This document shows positions 1 through 6,565 of a stretch of DNA of 7,241 bases, piece by piece. The position numbers and the translations under genes were made by a program. The DNA is taken from contig CAYTCZ010000168.1 of NCBI GenBank assembly GCA_964436315.1, forward strand, positions 1 to 7,241. The letters are read 5' to 3'. Position 1 is the first letter of the stretch; each line of letters opens with the position of its first letter. The stretch is from CAYTCZ01 sp964436315 (GTDB taxonomy: Bacteria; Actinomycetota; Thermoleophilia; Gaiellales; Gaiellaceae). A model generated the notes under the pieces. The model was not told where the DNA came from. It was given only the letters and a program-made list of their open reading frames with translations, and ran no database searches.

Positions 1-30
1 AACCTCTCGAAAAAACTAAAGTATCACACG

Positions 31-54
31 GTCCACGAAACCGGGTCAGGCCCA
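31..54. mobile_element. Possible IS3-family terminal inverted repeat (element extends left out of window)
   Basis: Read on the minus strand this stretch begins TGGGCCTGACCCGGTTTCGT and continues GGAC. This has the look of IS3-family termini, which start with TG and carry a CCTGACCC-type core followed by GTGGAC. The terminal dinucleotide CA on the plus strand is at 53-54, so the element would occupy the DNA to the left. No transposase is visible in the 30 bases left of it, and no second copy of the repeat occurs in the window. Identification is from resemblance only; the other end and the target duplication are not available. Confidence 0.35.
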
Positions 55-117
55 TTCACCTGAGGACTACGACGTTGAGGAAGAGCGACAGGTTGAGCAT
101 GGCGCGTCGGGGTTGTA

Positions 118-507
118 GTGGGCGGTCGTGATTCGAGAGTCTCAGGCTTTCCGGTTAGAAGTCAAGAACTTGCAGTGCTGCTGTATGTGCTGAAACAGCA
201 CTGGCCGGAGGCCATTCTCGCCGCCGACAACTTGGATCGAAAACCACTGGCGCAGGCCGTGCCTGCAGATTTAGTGCCTGAAGCGGTGATCTACCAGAAC
301 GCCACCATCGCTAGTGCCTTCGATGAACATGGTTACGTCCCTGAGCTTGCCGGGACCTCGATCTACCTGATCATTGAGGAGGACGCGGTATGTTTTACTG
401 TGAGCGATGGCGAGTCAGCCGCGGCGGAGATAACTGCGATCATCGAAACCGCCGTTTCCGTTAATCGCTCTGGGTATCCGGCGGCTCCTCAGGAGGGGCA
501 AGAGTGA
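118..507 (+). CDS. Unrecognised small protein, first gene of a coupled pair (129 aa)
   Basis: I do not recognise this family. The product is a soluble-looking, acidic protein of 129 aa with no signal peptide or membrane segment. A helical N-terminal part (QELAVLLYVLKQHWPEAILA, about residues 16-35) is followed by a segment that looks like alternating strands (about 78-95, including TSIYLIIEEDAVCFTVSD). The start is uncertain. GTG at 118 is the first possible start after an in-frame TGA at 94-96, but it has only a weak GGGG upstream. GTG at 175 is an alternative, also without a clear Shine-Dalgarno. The stop overlaps the start of the next gene (GTGA, 504-507), and an AGGAGGGG ribosome site for that gene lies inside this one, so the two are almost certainly co-translated. 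A possible IS end lies 64 bases upstream of 118, so the original promoter or 5' end may have been altered. Confidence 0.6.
   Translation: MGGRDSRVSGFPVRSQELAVLLYVLKQHWPEAILAADNLDRKPLAQAVPADLVPEAVIYQNATIASAFDEHGYVPELAGTSIYLIIEEDAVCFTVSDGESAAAEITAIIETAVSVNRSGYPAAPQEGQE
491..498 (+). promoter_or_regulatory. Strong Shine-Dalgarno for the 504 gene
   Basis: AGGAGGGG ends five bases before the GTG at 504. It fixes that start codon and shows that the second gene is translated from within the end of the first, the usual arrangement for subunits needed together. Confidence 0.75.
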
Positions 508-986
508 AATTGTCTGCCGAGATTTGGGAATCCCTCCTCACCGGTGCACGCGTCGGGTGGCTCTTGGACTCAAATGCCGAGTGCCTACCGGAGCTTTTCG
601 GCCGACTTGAAGAGGAGTTAGCGGATGTCGACCAGCTGCTCCGCAACCGCCTCAACGATAAGGCGCCCGACATTGTGGCCATGTTGTGTGGGCGGCATGT
701 CGATGAGATCGCGCCTTTCATTCAGACATTTGCATCGCCGATGAGCGCTCCTATCCGGGCGGCCGCTCTTCTCCTCGTCCTAGGGCACAGTGTCATCGAA
801 CTCGACATGACTTATCAAGACCGAAGCTCTTTCCACCTGCGTTTGGTTGTGGGGGAAGAGGATGGCACATCGCACGAGTTCACGTCGGCGAGCATCTGGG
901 ACGGTGAGGCTGTGCGACACATTGGACTCATGAAGCTCGGAGACCAACCCGTCATGCATGGATACTACAGTTTCCGCTACGAATGA
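504..986 (+). CDS. Unrecognised protein, second gene of a coupled pair (160 aa)
   Basis: I cannot assign a family. The GTG start is well supported by the AGGAGGGG site five bases upstream and by the four-base overlap with the preceding gene. The 160-aa product has a predicted helical first half (ELFGRLEEELADVDQLLRNR at about 30-49; PIRAAALLLVLGHSVIEL at about 83-100). The second half looks strand-rich: SSFHLRLVVGEEDG, then a segment with IWDGEAVRHIGLMKLGDQPV and a C-terminal GYYSFRYE. The hydrophobic stretch at 83-100 is short and contains His, Ser and Glu, so I read it as a buried helix and not a membrane span. No catalytic motif stands out. The stop overlaps an ATG (ATGA, 983-986) that opens the integrase-remnant frame. 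Nearness to an integrase and a helicase-nuclease suggests accessory-island cargo, but the function is unknown. Confidence 0.7.
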   Translation: MKLSAEIWESLLTGARVGWLLDSNAECLPELFGRLEEELADVDQLLRNRLNDKAPDIVAMLCGRHVDEIAPFIQTFASPMSAPIRAAALLLVLGHSVIELDMTYQDRSSFHLRLVVGEEDGTSHEFTSASIWDGEAVRHIGLMKLGDQPVMHGYYSFRYE

Positions 987-1387
987 CGCGAAAAAATCCG
1001 CGCCGCGCTACCCTCGTCGGTTCGGCCGCACCGAGTGTGCCTTCCGTCCCGAAGCAAGGTATTGCAAGAGCCGGCATGGGGTCACACATGAATGGAACGC
1101 TTCTCTTCCGCGCGATGACCCGAAGTGGCGAGCCCTCAAGGCACGCACTTTCAGCCCGATCGGTGAACCTCGTAGTCAAGAGGCGTGTCGAGCAGGTCGG
1201 TCTGAACCCCGACCGATACGGGGCGCACAGCCTGCGGTCTGGGATGGCCACGGAAGCGGCGAGAAACGGAGCGAGTGAAAGGCACATCATGCGTCAGACC
1301 CGTCACCGCTCCCTGAAGGTGCTGAGGAGCTACATCGATGATGGTGGGACCTTCAGGGAGAATGCCGCTAAGTTGTTGGGGCTTTGA
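983..1387 (+). pseudogene. Tyrosine recombinase (phage-type integrase), C-terminal remnant
   Basis: The open frame encodes 134 aa, of which only about residues 38-134 look like integrase. They read LLFRAMTRSGE...ALSARSVNLVVKRR, then AHSLRSG (the H-x-x-R box, His82 and Arg85), then RQTRHRSLKVLRSYI, which holds the second His (108) and the probable nucleophile Tyr117. A typical GxFRENAAxLLGL tail follows. The core-binding domain, the first catalytic Arg and the beta-hairpin Lys are absent. A full enzyme would be about 300-400 aa, so this fragment cannot recombine DNA alone. Residues 1-37 look like unrelated sequence fused by a rearrangement. The usual Gly before the second His (TGHRS) is Arg here, consistent with decay. 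The ATG at 983 overlaps the preceding stop, probably by chance. The gene converges on the helicase gene with a 19-base gap. Confidence 0.8.
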
Positions 1388-1406
1388 CGCGGGTCCAACA
1401 TTAGGG

Positions 1407-3896
1407 CTAATCCCTCGTTAGGAACCTGTTCATGAGTGCTTCCGAATCCAACCTGTTCTCACGAAGGCAATTCTTGAAAGCCAATTCGGTGCGTTCAATC
1501 GGTGTCAATGAAACGAGCTTGGCGACGAATTTCTCGCAATCGTCCAGAATACGTTGAAGTACATCTTTGCTGATGAGGCGGCAGTCCTCCGAAGGATTCG
1601 CCTTCTCATGGAACTGAGATTGAGGATGAACCACGACGGGGACGACCACCCAAGGGTCCCCATACACGTCTACGGCCCACTCCTTGGAGTTGAGGAGTTG
1701 GCCTACGTCGGCTTTGGAAACTCCATCGTTTGAAGCGGAGTTGTTCTTCGCCTCCAGCACAACAGCAAAGGAACCCAGCTCCCAGAGCACGTCAGGACCT
1801 TGACCTACCTCCTGTTCAGGGCGACGGGCGGTCGCTCCCAGCACCTCTCCCAAGTCCGCGAGCGCTGTCTCGAATGCGGAGTGGCTGTACTCGGGGTCGA
1901 AGACAAGGCCTGACCGAATCCGCTCAAGGTCCGCGATTGCGGCATTGCCGTGCTCGAACTGCTGGAACCACCGTTTGGCCCGCTGTGCAGGTGTCACCTC
2001 GTCACTTCCACGGCGATATGAAACACCTTCGGGCGGCCTCAGTAAGAGGTGGTTCCGCTGTCGCGCCGCTTTCTGCACAGCCATGGCTTCACTTGCGTCG
2101 ACCGCGTACAGATATGACGCTGCTCTTTGTAGCAAGATACCCTCGGTCGCTGGATCGAGATCGAATGCGTTCAATGCCTCACGCAGTCGGCGACCAGCGT
2201 CGACCGCCGAACCATCAAGTAGGACCCGAAACGCGTCTCGTTCTGCACTAGCAAGACCGATCAGTTCTTCATCTGGGCCGCGCGGCGCAGGGACCTGATC
2301 CGAGACCTGCTCGCGGTAGAACTCTTTCCAGCCGTCATCGCGACGCAGACACTGCTGGGTTAGCTCGTCGATTATCGTGAGCGGAGACTTGCCCGTGTTC
2401 TTTCCGATCTCCGCCAGCATTGTTGCGAGTCCGATTTGTGCTCGGGTATCTGCCCCCATGAGTTGTAGTGAACGAGACTTCCCGACGAATGTCTGAACGT
2501 CATGCCCAATCATCACCACCACGGCGTAGTCCGACGACGACCGAACTGCGCGACCCATACCCTGTTCTAACCGGAACGCGTTATGTAGTTCGGTGGTCTT
2601 GGTCCCCGATGCTACGCGCCGCTGATAGGCATCCCGCAGAGTCTCCGCGTTCGGCAACCCATCCAGCACGATCACTCGACAGGCGCTGTCGGGCAAGTCT
2701 ATGCCGTCGTATCGATTGACGATCGCAACAAAGCTGGTGGTCCCGTTCCTCAGACCCTGGATGGTGTCGTCCACGTCGCCCACGGCCACTGAAGCGCCCA
2801 GTTCCTTCCACTGTTCAGCCCGTTTCTGCGAAGGGGTTATGCCGACTACATTGTAGGATTGAGACAGCCATGCCAGCCACTTCAGCAGTTCCGTTCGACT
2901 CGGATTGCCGAACAAGACGGGAAGTATCACCATCCGCTCGCCGAGACCTCGATCGGAGGTTCCGACCAGCGGATTGCTTGCGGCTTCTGATTCGCACCCT
3001 AGCTCGCGCACAAGTAGTGAGTCATCAGCAAGGGTCGCCGACATGAAGATTCGGTGTTCGACGCTCGTGAAGGTTCGCGAACGACGCACCGGCAGGATAT
3101 CTGGGGACACCTCGACGCCAGTTCCCGAAATGAAGCACCGCATGTGAGCAAGGTCATCTCGAATTAGGCCCCATTTGAAGAGGAGTTCCTGCGATTCAGA
3201 AATGGCGCCAAGCTTCTCAGTAACTTGGTTGAGATTCTCTTGCCACGTCCAGTAAGGCACCTCAGCAATGGCATTCCGATCCCCCCGCTTGATGTCCTCT
3301 GCCAGCCCCGGGAGCTGTCTGCGTACGCTGTCGAGGAAGAGACTCCCAAGAAACCGTCCACCCTCCGAATCACGGTCGAACGAGAGCGTGAAGTTGTCTC
3401 GGATCCTCTCCACACCAACGTGAGCGTCGTCGAGGACCATTGCTACGGGTTCGAGGTCCACATCTGGTCGATCAAATGTGGTACGTGAATTGAACAGCTT
3501 CTCGTACGTTGCGACCAGAACTCCCCTGCCATTCAACGCTTCGGATGGCGGATGTCTGCCATCATACAGCCAAGCGTCGGCACCAAGTTTTCTCGCCTCG
3601 TCCACTACCTGCGCCGCCAGCTGTTTCGTGGGCGTCAGGTAGACACCGGGGCGGGACTGCTCCCTCATGTACGAAAGCAGCATTAGCAACCCGACAGTCG
3701 TCTTGCCGGTGCCTGTGCTGAGGCGGACGATGTGATCTCTGCGCTCACGTGCGTCGTTGAAGGCGCGCAACGTCTCGACCTGCACGCTGCGAAGGTGCGC
3801 GTGGCTTACTTCAGCATCCAGCTGCTGGTGAATCTTTAAGGGGTCAGTGGATGGCTTCTTTGGCGCGTTTCCCAGATGCTTCGTGAAATCAACCAT
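1407..3896 (-). CDS. XPD/DinG-like SF2 helicase fused to a PD-(D/E)XK nuclease-like domain (829 aa), candidate defence effector
   Basis: The protein is expected to use ATP to translocate on or unwind nucleic acid and probably to cut DNA. Visible motifs, numbered from Met at 3896: Walker A STGTGKTT (60-67), motif Ia TPTKQLAAQ (88-96), a DDAH-type Walker B in VLDDAHVG (154-161), motif III MSATL (285-289), XPD-like motif V RYDGIDLP (395-402) and motif VI EQGMGRAVRS (444-453). The four-Cys iron-sulphur cluster typical of XPD is absent between Walker A and B. The C-terminal part has GPDVLW (700-705), VVLEAKN (712-718) and a following Q (733), the D...ExK pattern of the restriction-endonuclease fold. 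The start is chosen at 3896: GAGGGG ends five bases upstream, and MVDF with a downstream LGN resembles the N-terminus I recall for such helicases. In-frame ATGs at 3899, 3917 and 3944 are alternatives. It is cytoplasmic, with no signal or membrane segments. It stands alone on its strand, so a one-gene system is plausible. Base composition looks lower in GC than the lipoprotein genes, suggesting transfer. Confidence 0.88.
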   Translation of the reverse strand: MVDFTKHLGNAPKKPSTDPLKIHQQLDAEVSHAHLRSVQVETLRAFNDARERRDHIVRLSTGTGKTTVGLLMLLSYMREQSRPGVYLTPTKQLAAQVVDEARKLGADAWLYDGRHPPSEALNGRGVLVATYEKLFNSRTTFDRPDVDLEPVAMVLDDAHVGVERIRDNFTLSFDRDSEGGRFLGSLFLDSVRRQLPGLAEDIKRGDRNAIAEVPYWTWQENLNQVTEKLGAISESQELLFKWGLIRDDLAHMRCFISGTGVEVSPDILPVRRSRTFTSVEHRIFMSATLADDSLLVRELGCESEAASNPLVGTSDRGLGERMVILPVLFGNPSRTELLKWLAWLSQSYNVVGITPSQKRAEQWKELGASVAVGDVDDTIQGLRNGTTSFVAIVNRYDGIDLPDSACRVIVLDGLPNAETLRDAYQRRVASGTKTTELHNAFRLEQGMGRAVRSSSDYAVVVMIGHDVQTFVGKSRSLQLMGADTRAQIGLATMLAEIGKNTGKSPLTIIDELTQQCLRRDDGWKEFYREQVSDQVPAPRGPDEELIGLASAERDAFRVLLDGSAVDAGRRLREALNAFDLDPATEGILLQRAASYLYAVDASEAMAVQKAARQRNHLLLRPPEGVSYRRGSDEVTPAQRAKRWFQQFEHGNAAIADLERIRSGLVFDPEYSHSAFETALADLGEVLGATARRPEQEVGQGPDVLWELGSFAVVLEAKNNSASNDGVSKADVGQLLNSKEWAVDVYGDPWVVVPVVVHPQSQFHEKANPSEDCRLISKDVLQRILDDCEKFVAKLVSLTPIERTELAFKNCLRENRLDSEALMNRFLTRD

Positions 3897-3900
3897 CATT

Positions 3901-3906
3901 TCCCCT
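3901..3906 (-). promoter_or_regulatory. Shine-Dalgarno deciding the helicase start
   Basis: On the minus strand the leader reads ACAGAGGGGAAATGATGGTT. GAGGGG lies five bases before the second ATG (3896) and two bases before the first (3899), favouring the shorter 829-aa product. Confidence 0.55.
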
Positions 3907-4000
3907 CTGTTGGACATTGGCCGCGAACCCGAATGGCTAGGCAACCTTAGGCCGTAGCTCCCGAAGGGTCCAGACTAACTCATCCCTTGACGGGCACTCG

Positions 4001-4053
4001 GGGACACTTTCAGGGACAGAATCGCGGTTTCTCAGGGACACTTTGGGGGACAG
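4001..4053. repeat. Two direct copies of a 19-bp GGGACACTTT-NN-GGGACAG repeat
   Basis: Copies lie at 4001-4019 and 4035-4053 with a 34-base period and match at 17 of 19 positions, the two differences being the central CA versus GG. Each copy contains two GGGACA units. Read on the minus strand the outer end begins TGTCCCCCAAAGTGTCCCTG. TG-starting, multiply repeated ends of this kind occur in some insertion-sequence families, such as IS21. No transposase is present, so an orphan end or a protein-binding repeat are both possible. Confidence 0.65.
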
Positions 4054-4172
4054 GTGGCTTTCACGGAGCTATCGAAGAAATCGGATGGGCCTCAGTCGGT
4101 TATCGATTTCTCGTTCGGATTCTTCGAATCCCGTAGAGAGGGCGAAACGGGTTACCCTAAAGGTTACCCCAA

Positions 4173-4254
4173 CACCGGGAACGAGCGGGAAGCGCCGGGA
4201 AGGCATGGCAGTTAAGTTGTTGAAATTGCTCGATCTGAGCTTCTCGTTCCGGTG
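4173..4254. repeat. Imperfect inverted repeat CACCGGGAACGAG / CTCGTTCCGGTG
   Basis: The left arm at 4173-4185 and the right arm at 4243-4254 are complementary except for one extra G, separated by 57 bases. This could form a long-loop hairpin or mark the ends of a very small element. Nothing between the arms looks coding. Confidence 0.45.
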
Positions 4255-4381
4255 CTGGGCATCCCTCACACGGATGGGGTCGCTGTTGGACTTCGGGGCC
4301 GAGGCCGCTGCGTCGCCTCTCATGCACCTTTCCAGCTTCAAGGCGTCCGTTCGGCGTCGGTAAAGCGGCGTTCGTGGTAGT

Positions 4382-4434
4382 CCCGGCGGCGCCCGCCGGG
4401 CAGAAAGCGGCGACCGTTGTGACTGCCGCTTTCT
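4382..4434. terminator. Back-to-back hairpins, possible terminator
   Basis: The first hairpin is CCCGGCGG-CGC-CCGCCGGG (4382-4400), an 8-bp perfect stem. The second is AGAAAGCGGC-N13-GCCGCTTTCT (4402-4434), a 10-bp perfect stem followed on the plus strand by TTGGGG. They lie about 80 bases past the stop of the minus-strand lipoprotein remnant, where transcription of that unit would be expected to end. The T-rich flank is on the plus side, so efficiency in the minus direction is uncertain. Confidence 0.45.
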
Positions 4435-4513
4435 TTGGGGGGAGTATCGGGCGGAAAGGTCCCCTGCCCTGTCGACATCACGGGCACCAGTCGCTGCGTT
4501 CATCGCAGCCCCG

Positions 4514-5029
4514 TCAATCGACGCAGACCACGAACGCGTAGGTCGCTTCCCCGGGTACAACCTGGAACTTCACGGCGGCGGCGGTGGCTCCCTCCTGTTG
4601 GCTGGCGGGGGTCGCGCAGGTCCGGGTGGCGTGGGCGCCAGTCATCTCGCAGGCCCCTTCGGCGACGTTGAGGAACGCACTGTTGCCGCTCTCCGTCTCG
4701 GTCAGCGCGGGGTCGGGGCCCCCGCTCCCGTTGTAGAGGGCAAGTTCGAAAGTGGCGGGGGTGAGGGTCAACGCCACGCCCGGGATCCCCGAGGTAGTGG
4801 ACTGGGCGTGGAAGAAGACGTGTCCTCGGGTCGCGTCGTCGGCCAACCCGAACGCGTCGCGCATTCCGACGATGTTCGCCGCGGGCACCAGCGGGGTGTT
4901 CAAGATCGTGTCCTCCGACACGTTGACGTACCAGTTGGCGGTCACGAACCCGTCCGACGTGAGGCTGACCGCGACGTCGGTGTCCGTCGGTACGGCCCAC
5001 GGACTGTCGATGTCCGCGGCCGGTGACGT
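4514..5029 (-). pseudogene. 5'-truncated lipoprotein, C-terminal regulatory-like domain only
   Basis: Directly after the stop of the upstream lipoprotein, and in the same reading frame, about 170 further codons read like a genuine extracytoplasmic protein. They begin ADIDSPWAVPTDTDVAVSLT, continue SDGFVTANW, and later have TRGHVFFHAQ, GIPGVALTLTPATFELALYN and a C-terminal YAFVVCVD. The V-P-T-D-T-D-V...SDGF pattern is the end of a carboxypeptidase-regulatory-like (beta-sandwich) domain, and the remainder resembles the C-terminal half of secreted lipoproteins of such genomes. The signal peptide, lipobox and first strands are missing, and no start codon exists before a GTG at 4945, which lies inside the fold. 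I infer a deletion that removed the 5' end and fused the remainder behind the neighbouring stop. Readthrough of the TGA to give a roughly 680-aa fusion is a less likely alternative. Confidence 0.6.
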
Positions 5030-6565
5030 TCAACGCGCGCAGATCGCCGCGAAGGCGCCGTTGGTCAGCTTTTGCAGATTGCCGAAGCGGAAGTTGACGC
5101 CCCAGACCCATGTGTCGTTGACGTCGGCCTCGGTTTGCATCTGGGTCGCGGACCAGAAGAGGAGCGTCTGGCCGAGCTCCAGTTCAGCGGGGTAGTAGTG
5201 GCCGTTGGTGGGCCCGTCGCTCAGTCCGCACCCGTTGCAGCCACAACTGCTGATCTCCATGAAGTGCGCGCCGATGCAGGTGTCGGTGTCGCAAACCATC
5301 GGGCTCGACTCGGTGCATCCGCGGATGAGGGTGCGCAGCTCGTCGATGGTTGGCAGGTGCCAGCCACCTCCGGCCTGGGTCAGTGACGCGCAGTGCTCTT
5401 TGGCTGCCTCCCAGCTCAGCTCCGGGTGCTCTCCGAGTTGCCAGGTGATGCCGGTTTCTGCGTCGGTCCACGTCGATCCCGACGTGCATTCTTCGTCGCC
5501 GAGTCGCGCCTCGGGGCATGCGCCGAGATCCACCTCGACGGTCGAGTTCGGCTCCACGGTGCACACTGTCGCCGATCCGTGTTCGGACTCGAGGGAGAGC
5601 GGGCTTTTGGCCGGAATGAGGGCGGAGAAGCTTCCGTCGTCCGAGGTTCGAGTCGTCAACTGCCCGATGCGAACCTCCTCCGCGGCGACGACCTCGCCGT
5701 TTTCGTCACAGACGCGGCCGGAAACGATCGCGCTGCGCGAAAAGATGTCGCAGTTGATGGCGCCGAACGTCGTCGTGACGAAACAGTACTGGTCCCCGCT
5801 GCGCGTAGCGGTTCCCGCTTCCGCCCATGCGCCGTCCTCCATCACCCAGACCGGGATCTCTTCGGGAGCAGAGTCCCGGAGTTCCTCGGGAAGAGCGACG
5901 CAGGAGGTGATCTCCTCGGTTGGACGAACGTCGTTCTCCTCCTCATCGCGAGCGTCGAGAAGGACCGCTCCGAAAGAGACCAGCACGCCCTCTTCGCCCA
6001 TGTCGTTCTCGGCGTACATATCTCCCCCGGGCATCTCGGAGGTGAACGTCTCGGAGGTGGGATCGAGGAAGGCTGCGAAGAGCGTCACCGCTCCGATGAC
6101 CGGTTCTCCGGCAGCGCTGACGAAGGCATTGGCCGGTGCTTCGACCGAGACGTCGTCGTTGGAGACCTTTCCTCCCGTCGCGTTGTCGATCTCGCCCAGC
6201 TTCTCCTTGGGAAGTAGGACAACGCTGAAATTCATGGTCCCATCATCGGACGTGGGTCGCGCGCCCGTGGTCAGATCGAAGTATCCCTCCCGCTGGATGG
6301 AGATGACGACGCGCGCCTTCGGCAGTATGAGCCCGTCGATTCGGAATCGACCGCTGGCGTCGGTCGTCGCCTCCTCTCCGTACGCGCTGACGAAGGCTCC
6401 TTCGATGGGCGTGCCGCTTCGCTCGGTGACCAGGCCCGCGATAGCCGCTCCGGTTGTCTCTCCCGGGGGTGGTCCATCGTTCCCCCCTTTGGTCTTGTCG
6501 GCGTCAGAGCACGAAGCAGTGGCGATGAGCAGGGCGAGTGGCAGGCACCAGGAGATTCGGGTCAT
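5030..6565 (-). CDS. Secreted lipoprotein: regulatory-like, FAM171-like and DUF1566 domains (511 aa)
   Basis: An exported lipoprotein of unknown role at the cell envelope. A signal peptide (residues 1-18) ends in TASC, with Cys19 the likely lipidated residue, followed by a low-complexity linker to about 38. Residues about 40-118 form a carboxypeptidase-regulatory-like domain (AAIAGLVTERSGTPIEGAFV, then TTDASGRFRIDGL and REGYF). Residues about 124-275 resemble the FAM171-like region of such proteins: VEAPANAFV, FLDPT, MPGGDMYAEN, EEIPVWVMEDGAWAEAGTA and a final GAINCDI. A second regulatory-like domain spans about 278-348. The C-terminal part (about 366-511) is a DUF1566 (Lcl C-terminal) domain with GITWQ, GWHLPTIDEL, LLFWSAT, a FRFGN motif and the characteristic ending AAICAR. 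A cysteine-rich insert (417, 425, 430, 440, 442, 445) probably forms disulphides. The Shine-Dalgarno is weak (GGACGGAC before ATG). Domain boundaries are by eye. It may bind a ligand or polysaccharide; no catalytic site is seen. Confidence 0.88.
   Translation of the reverse strand: MTRISWCLPLALLIATASCSDADKTKGGNDGPPPGETTGAAIAGLVTERSGTPIEGAFVSAYGEEATTDASGRFRIDGLILPKARVVISIQREGYFDLTTGARPTSDDGTMNFSVVLLPKEKLGEIDNATGGKVSNDDVSVEAPANAFVSAAGEPVIGAVTLFAAFLDPTSETFTSEMPGGDMYAENDMGEEGVLVSFGAVLLDARDEEENDVRPTEEITSCVALPEELRDSAPEEIPVWVMEDGAWAEAGTATRSGDQYCFVTTTFGAINCDIFSRSAIVSGRVCDENGEVVAAEEVRIGQLTTRTSDDGSFSALIPAKSPLSLESEHGSATVCTVEPNSTVEVDLGACPEARLGDEECTSGSTWTDAETGITWQLGEHPELSWEAAKEHCASLTQAGGGWHLPTIDELRTLIRGCTESSPMVCDTDTCIGAHFMEISSCGCNGCGLSDGPTNGHYYPAELELGQTLLFWSATQMQTEADVNDTWVWGVNFRFGNLQKLTNGAFAAICAR

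Larger units (their letters stand above)
3945..4513. other. Mosaic non-coding region between helicase and lipoprotein remnant
   Basis: I see no credible gene here. Open frames on both strands are rich in Arg and Ser with no motifs. The region holds a duplicated GGGACACTTT repeat (4001-4053), a TCGAAGAA/TTCTTCGA inverted repeat (4071-4078 and 4119-4126), a direct GGTTACCC pair (4150-4157 and 4162-4169), a near-perfect CACCGGGAACGAG/CTCGTTCCGGTG inverted repeat (4173-4185 and 4243-4254) and two adjacent strong hairpins (4382-4434). The density of repeats suggests remnants of mobile elements at an island edge. The helicase promoter should lie in 3900-4000, but I cannot point to convincing -35 and -10 boxes. 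Confidence 0.6.

Noticed and set aside
1..63. Short open frame ending in TGA at 61-63
   Set aside because: Only 20 codons, and it runs through the presumed IS terminus, so probably not coding.
4110..4145. Intact tRNA gene
   Set aside because: The bases before TTCGAAT cannot pair with CCCGT after it, and no cloverleaf 5' half is present.
4069..4560. Minus-strand 163-aa frame across the repeat-rich region
   Set aside because: Random-looking composition, no ribosome site, and it crosses both hairpins and several repeats.
4500..5111. Minus-strand 203-aa frame overlapping the lipoprotein remnant
   Set aside because: Composition is overwhelmingly Arg/Gly, the usual shadow of GC-rich coding sequence in another frame.
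5393..6217. Plus-strand 274-aa frame
   Set aside because: Antisense to a well-supported gene, with no recognisable motif.
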